64,000 nt of DNA from JANQPA01 sp964548175 (GTDB lineage Bacteria; Bacteroidota; Bacteroidia; Chitinophagales; Saprospiraceae): the NCBI GenBank assembly GCA_964548175.1, contig CAZJQS010000001.1, positions 213,990-277,989 on the forward strand, in the 5' to 3' direction. The translations under genes and the position numbers were made by a program. The notes under the pieces were generated by a model. The model was not told the DNA's origin and made no database searches. It saw only the letters and a program-made list of their open reading frames with translations. How positions within the stretch are numbered: position 1 is the first letter of the stretch; the number at the start of each line of letters is the position of its first letter. Below are positions 62,954 to 64,000 of this stretch, in pieces.

Positions 62954-63897
62954 TGCAAATTGACATGGAACATCTTCCAAAGGGATTGTGGCCGGTTATG
63001 TTAACTCCGTTTGATGAACGCAATAAAATAGATCTTGCTGGATTGGAAAGGCTAACAGTATTTTATATTGCCGCGGGGGCCAATGGATTATTTGCCAATT
63101 GTTTATCAAGTGAAATGTTTCAGTTGACGGATGAAGAAAGAATAACAATAACTAGAACAGTCGTAAAGAAAGCAGACGATAAAGTACCTGTTGTAGCAAC
63201 AGGAACCTTCAGTAAAGTCCCCAAACACAACATAGATCTAATAAAAAAACTTCATGACCTAGGAGTACAAGCAGTAGTAATCAACTCAAATCAATTAGTC
63301 GCCCCCTGGGAAGCCGAGGATACATTCCAGGAAAGAATAGAGCAGTTGATGGATGCAACGGGCAATATCCCTTTAGGTATTTATGAGTGCCCTGTTCCAT
63401 ACAAACGACTCATATCTTCGAAGTTAATGAAATGGCTCGGGGAGACTAATAGGTTTTTCTACCATAAGGATACAAGCTGTAATTTGGAAAAGATCCAAGA
63501 AAAAATACGTGTTACTCAGTATTCTCCTATGTCTATATTCAATGCGAATACGCCAACTGCAATGGCTTCTCTTTTAGCCGGAGCAGATGGATTATCGCCT
63601 GTTGCAGCAAATTATTATCCTGAGCTATATGTACATTTAATGAACCTTATGGATCAACAAAAGGGCGAATCAGAGTACTTAGGGAACCTACTTACTATGC
63701 TAGATTCCTTTTCGGATGGGACGTATTATCCCCTTTCCGCTAAATTATTTCTTCAGAAAAGAGGTCTAAATATTTTGCCAGTAACCCGTCGAAATCTACC
63801 AGCGTTGCAACTACAAGACTATATGAAGTTAGATGCCATGATGAATGTAATTAATGATCAGAGCAAGAACCTCGGTGTTAAGCTTGTTAACTTATAA
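62953..63897 (+). CDS. DHDPS / N-acetylneuraminate-lyase family aldolase
   Basis: 314 aa. A TIM-barrel class I aldolase: LWPVMLTPFDERNKIDLAGL at the N-terminus, PVVATGTFSKVPKHNI, IYECPVPYKRLIS with the catalytic Tyr, and FYHKDTSCNLEKI with the Schiff-base Lys (about residue 177). The family GTTGE motif is altered to CLSSE near residue 45, which points away from true dihydrodipicolinate synthase. A role in cleaving a keto-deoxy or nonulosonic sugar imported by the adjacent SusCD is plausible. Coupled to the FG-GAP gene by a 1-bp overlap. No signal peptide. Confidence 0.9.
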   Translation: MQIDMEHLPKGLWPVMLTPFDERNKIDLAGLERLTVFYIAAGANGLFANCLSSEMFQLTDEERITITRTVVKKADDKVPVVATGTFSKVPKHNIDLIKKLHDLGVQAVVINSNQLVAPWEAEDTFQERIEQLMDATGNIPLGIYECPVPYKRLISSKLMKWLGETNRFFYHKDTSCNLEKIQEKIRVTQYSPMSIFNANTPTAMASLLAGADGLSPVAANYYPELYVHLMNLMDQQKGESEYLGNLLTMLDSFSDGTYYPLSAKLFLQKRGLNILPVTRRNLPALQLQDYMKLDAMMNVINDQSKNLGVKLVNL

Positions 63898-64000
63898 CTG
63901 ACCTTTCTCAAGCGAAAGGTTTTGAAAAGTGCAAAATAATATTAAGGCTATCCCAAAAGAGGGATATGCTGCTGCACAGGAGCATGTTTCCATTTGAATA

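Noticed and set aside
1..64000. CRISPR array or rRNA operon
   Set aside because: No evenly spaced short repeats with unique spacers, and no rRNA-like sequence, were seen. The only long direct repeats are the coding 432-bp units.
63898..64000. Start of a further gene at the right edge
   Set aside because: Only a 23-codon reading from a GTG is present. GGCTATCCCAAAAG weakly resembles element A ends but cannot be paired within the window.

Overview
The window looks like a chromosomal segment of a member of the Bacteroidota. Supporting signs are a SusC/SusD pair, two secreted proteins with type IX secretion (T9SS) C-terminal sorting domains, a PorQ-type T9SS protein, a DUF1800/DUF1501 pair, and promoters of the Bacteroidota form TTG-N19/20-TAnnTTTG. 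The large secretome and mid-range GC would suit a Saprospiria/Lewinella-like lineage, but that is inference only. No rRNA, CRISPR array, transposase or intact prophage is visible.

Layout. 1-4.2 kb (minus): hypD (cut by the window edge) and hypF for [NiFe]-hydrogenase maturation, then a di-haem cytochrome c. 4.6-8.4 kb (plus): sulfotransferase, three tandem phage-tail-collar paralogues, a leucine-rich-repeat protein and a small Tat-like secreted protein. 8.4-13.3 kb (minus): an aldehyde dehydrogenase homologue lacking the catalytic cysteine, and an M28 peptidase/thiL/thioredoxin operon. 13.4-16.8 kb: the DUF1800/DUF1501 pair meeting a GH25 lysozyme lipoprotein head-on in a perfect 31-bp inverted repeat. 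17-25 kb: class III aminotransferase, rpoN, Xaa-Pro aminopeptidase, rlmN and an S9 peptidase. 25.5-35 kb: housekeeping genes (PfkB kinase, tRNA-Asn, clpS, peroxiredoxin, EamA exporter, ftsH, rsfS, birA, cinA, 2-oxoacid dehydrogenase E2). 35-53 kb: envelope and secretion genes (PD40/OmpA-like protein, PQQ-type sugar dehydrogenase lipoprotein, T9SS cargo, membrane patatin, ugd, porQ, mscS, terC, an NSS-family symporter with a coupled single-TM partner, and a T9SS protein with three exact-length repeats). 53.8-55.4 kb: a wreck of an AAA-type ATPase gene and a Fic enzyme with a palindromic upstream site. 56-64 kb: a more AT-rich polysaccharide-utilisation-like locus (susC, susD, FG-GAP propeller lipoprotein, DHDPS/NAL-family aldolase) preceded by a 24-bp LacI-type palindrome.

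Palindromic, MITE-like elements with terminal inverted repeats recur in gaps between genes (3.06, 7.74, 7.91, 25.28 and 52.57 kb). Three of them belong to one family and a fourth has the same architecture with different ends.

The points most worth a second look are: the active-site replacement in the aldehyde dehydrogenase; the shared C-terminal hairpin of two convergent genes; the mobile palindromic repeats; the symporter/accessory pair; the sulfotransferase/tail-collar/LRR cluster; the Fic operator-like palindrome; and the LacI-like site in front of the Sus locus. All calls come from reading the sequence. No database search was run.
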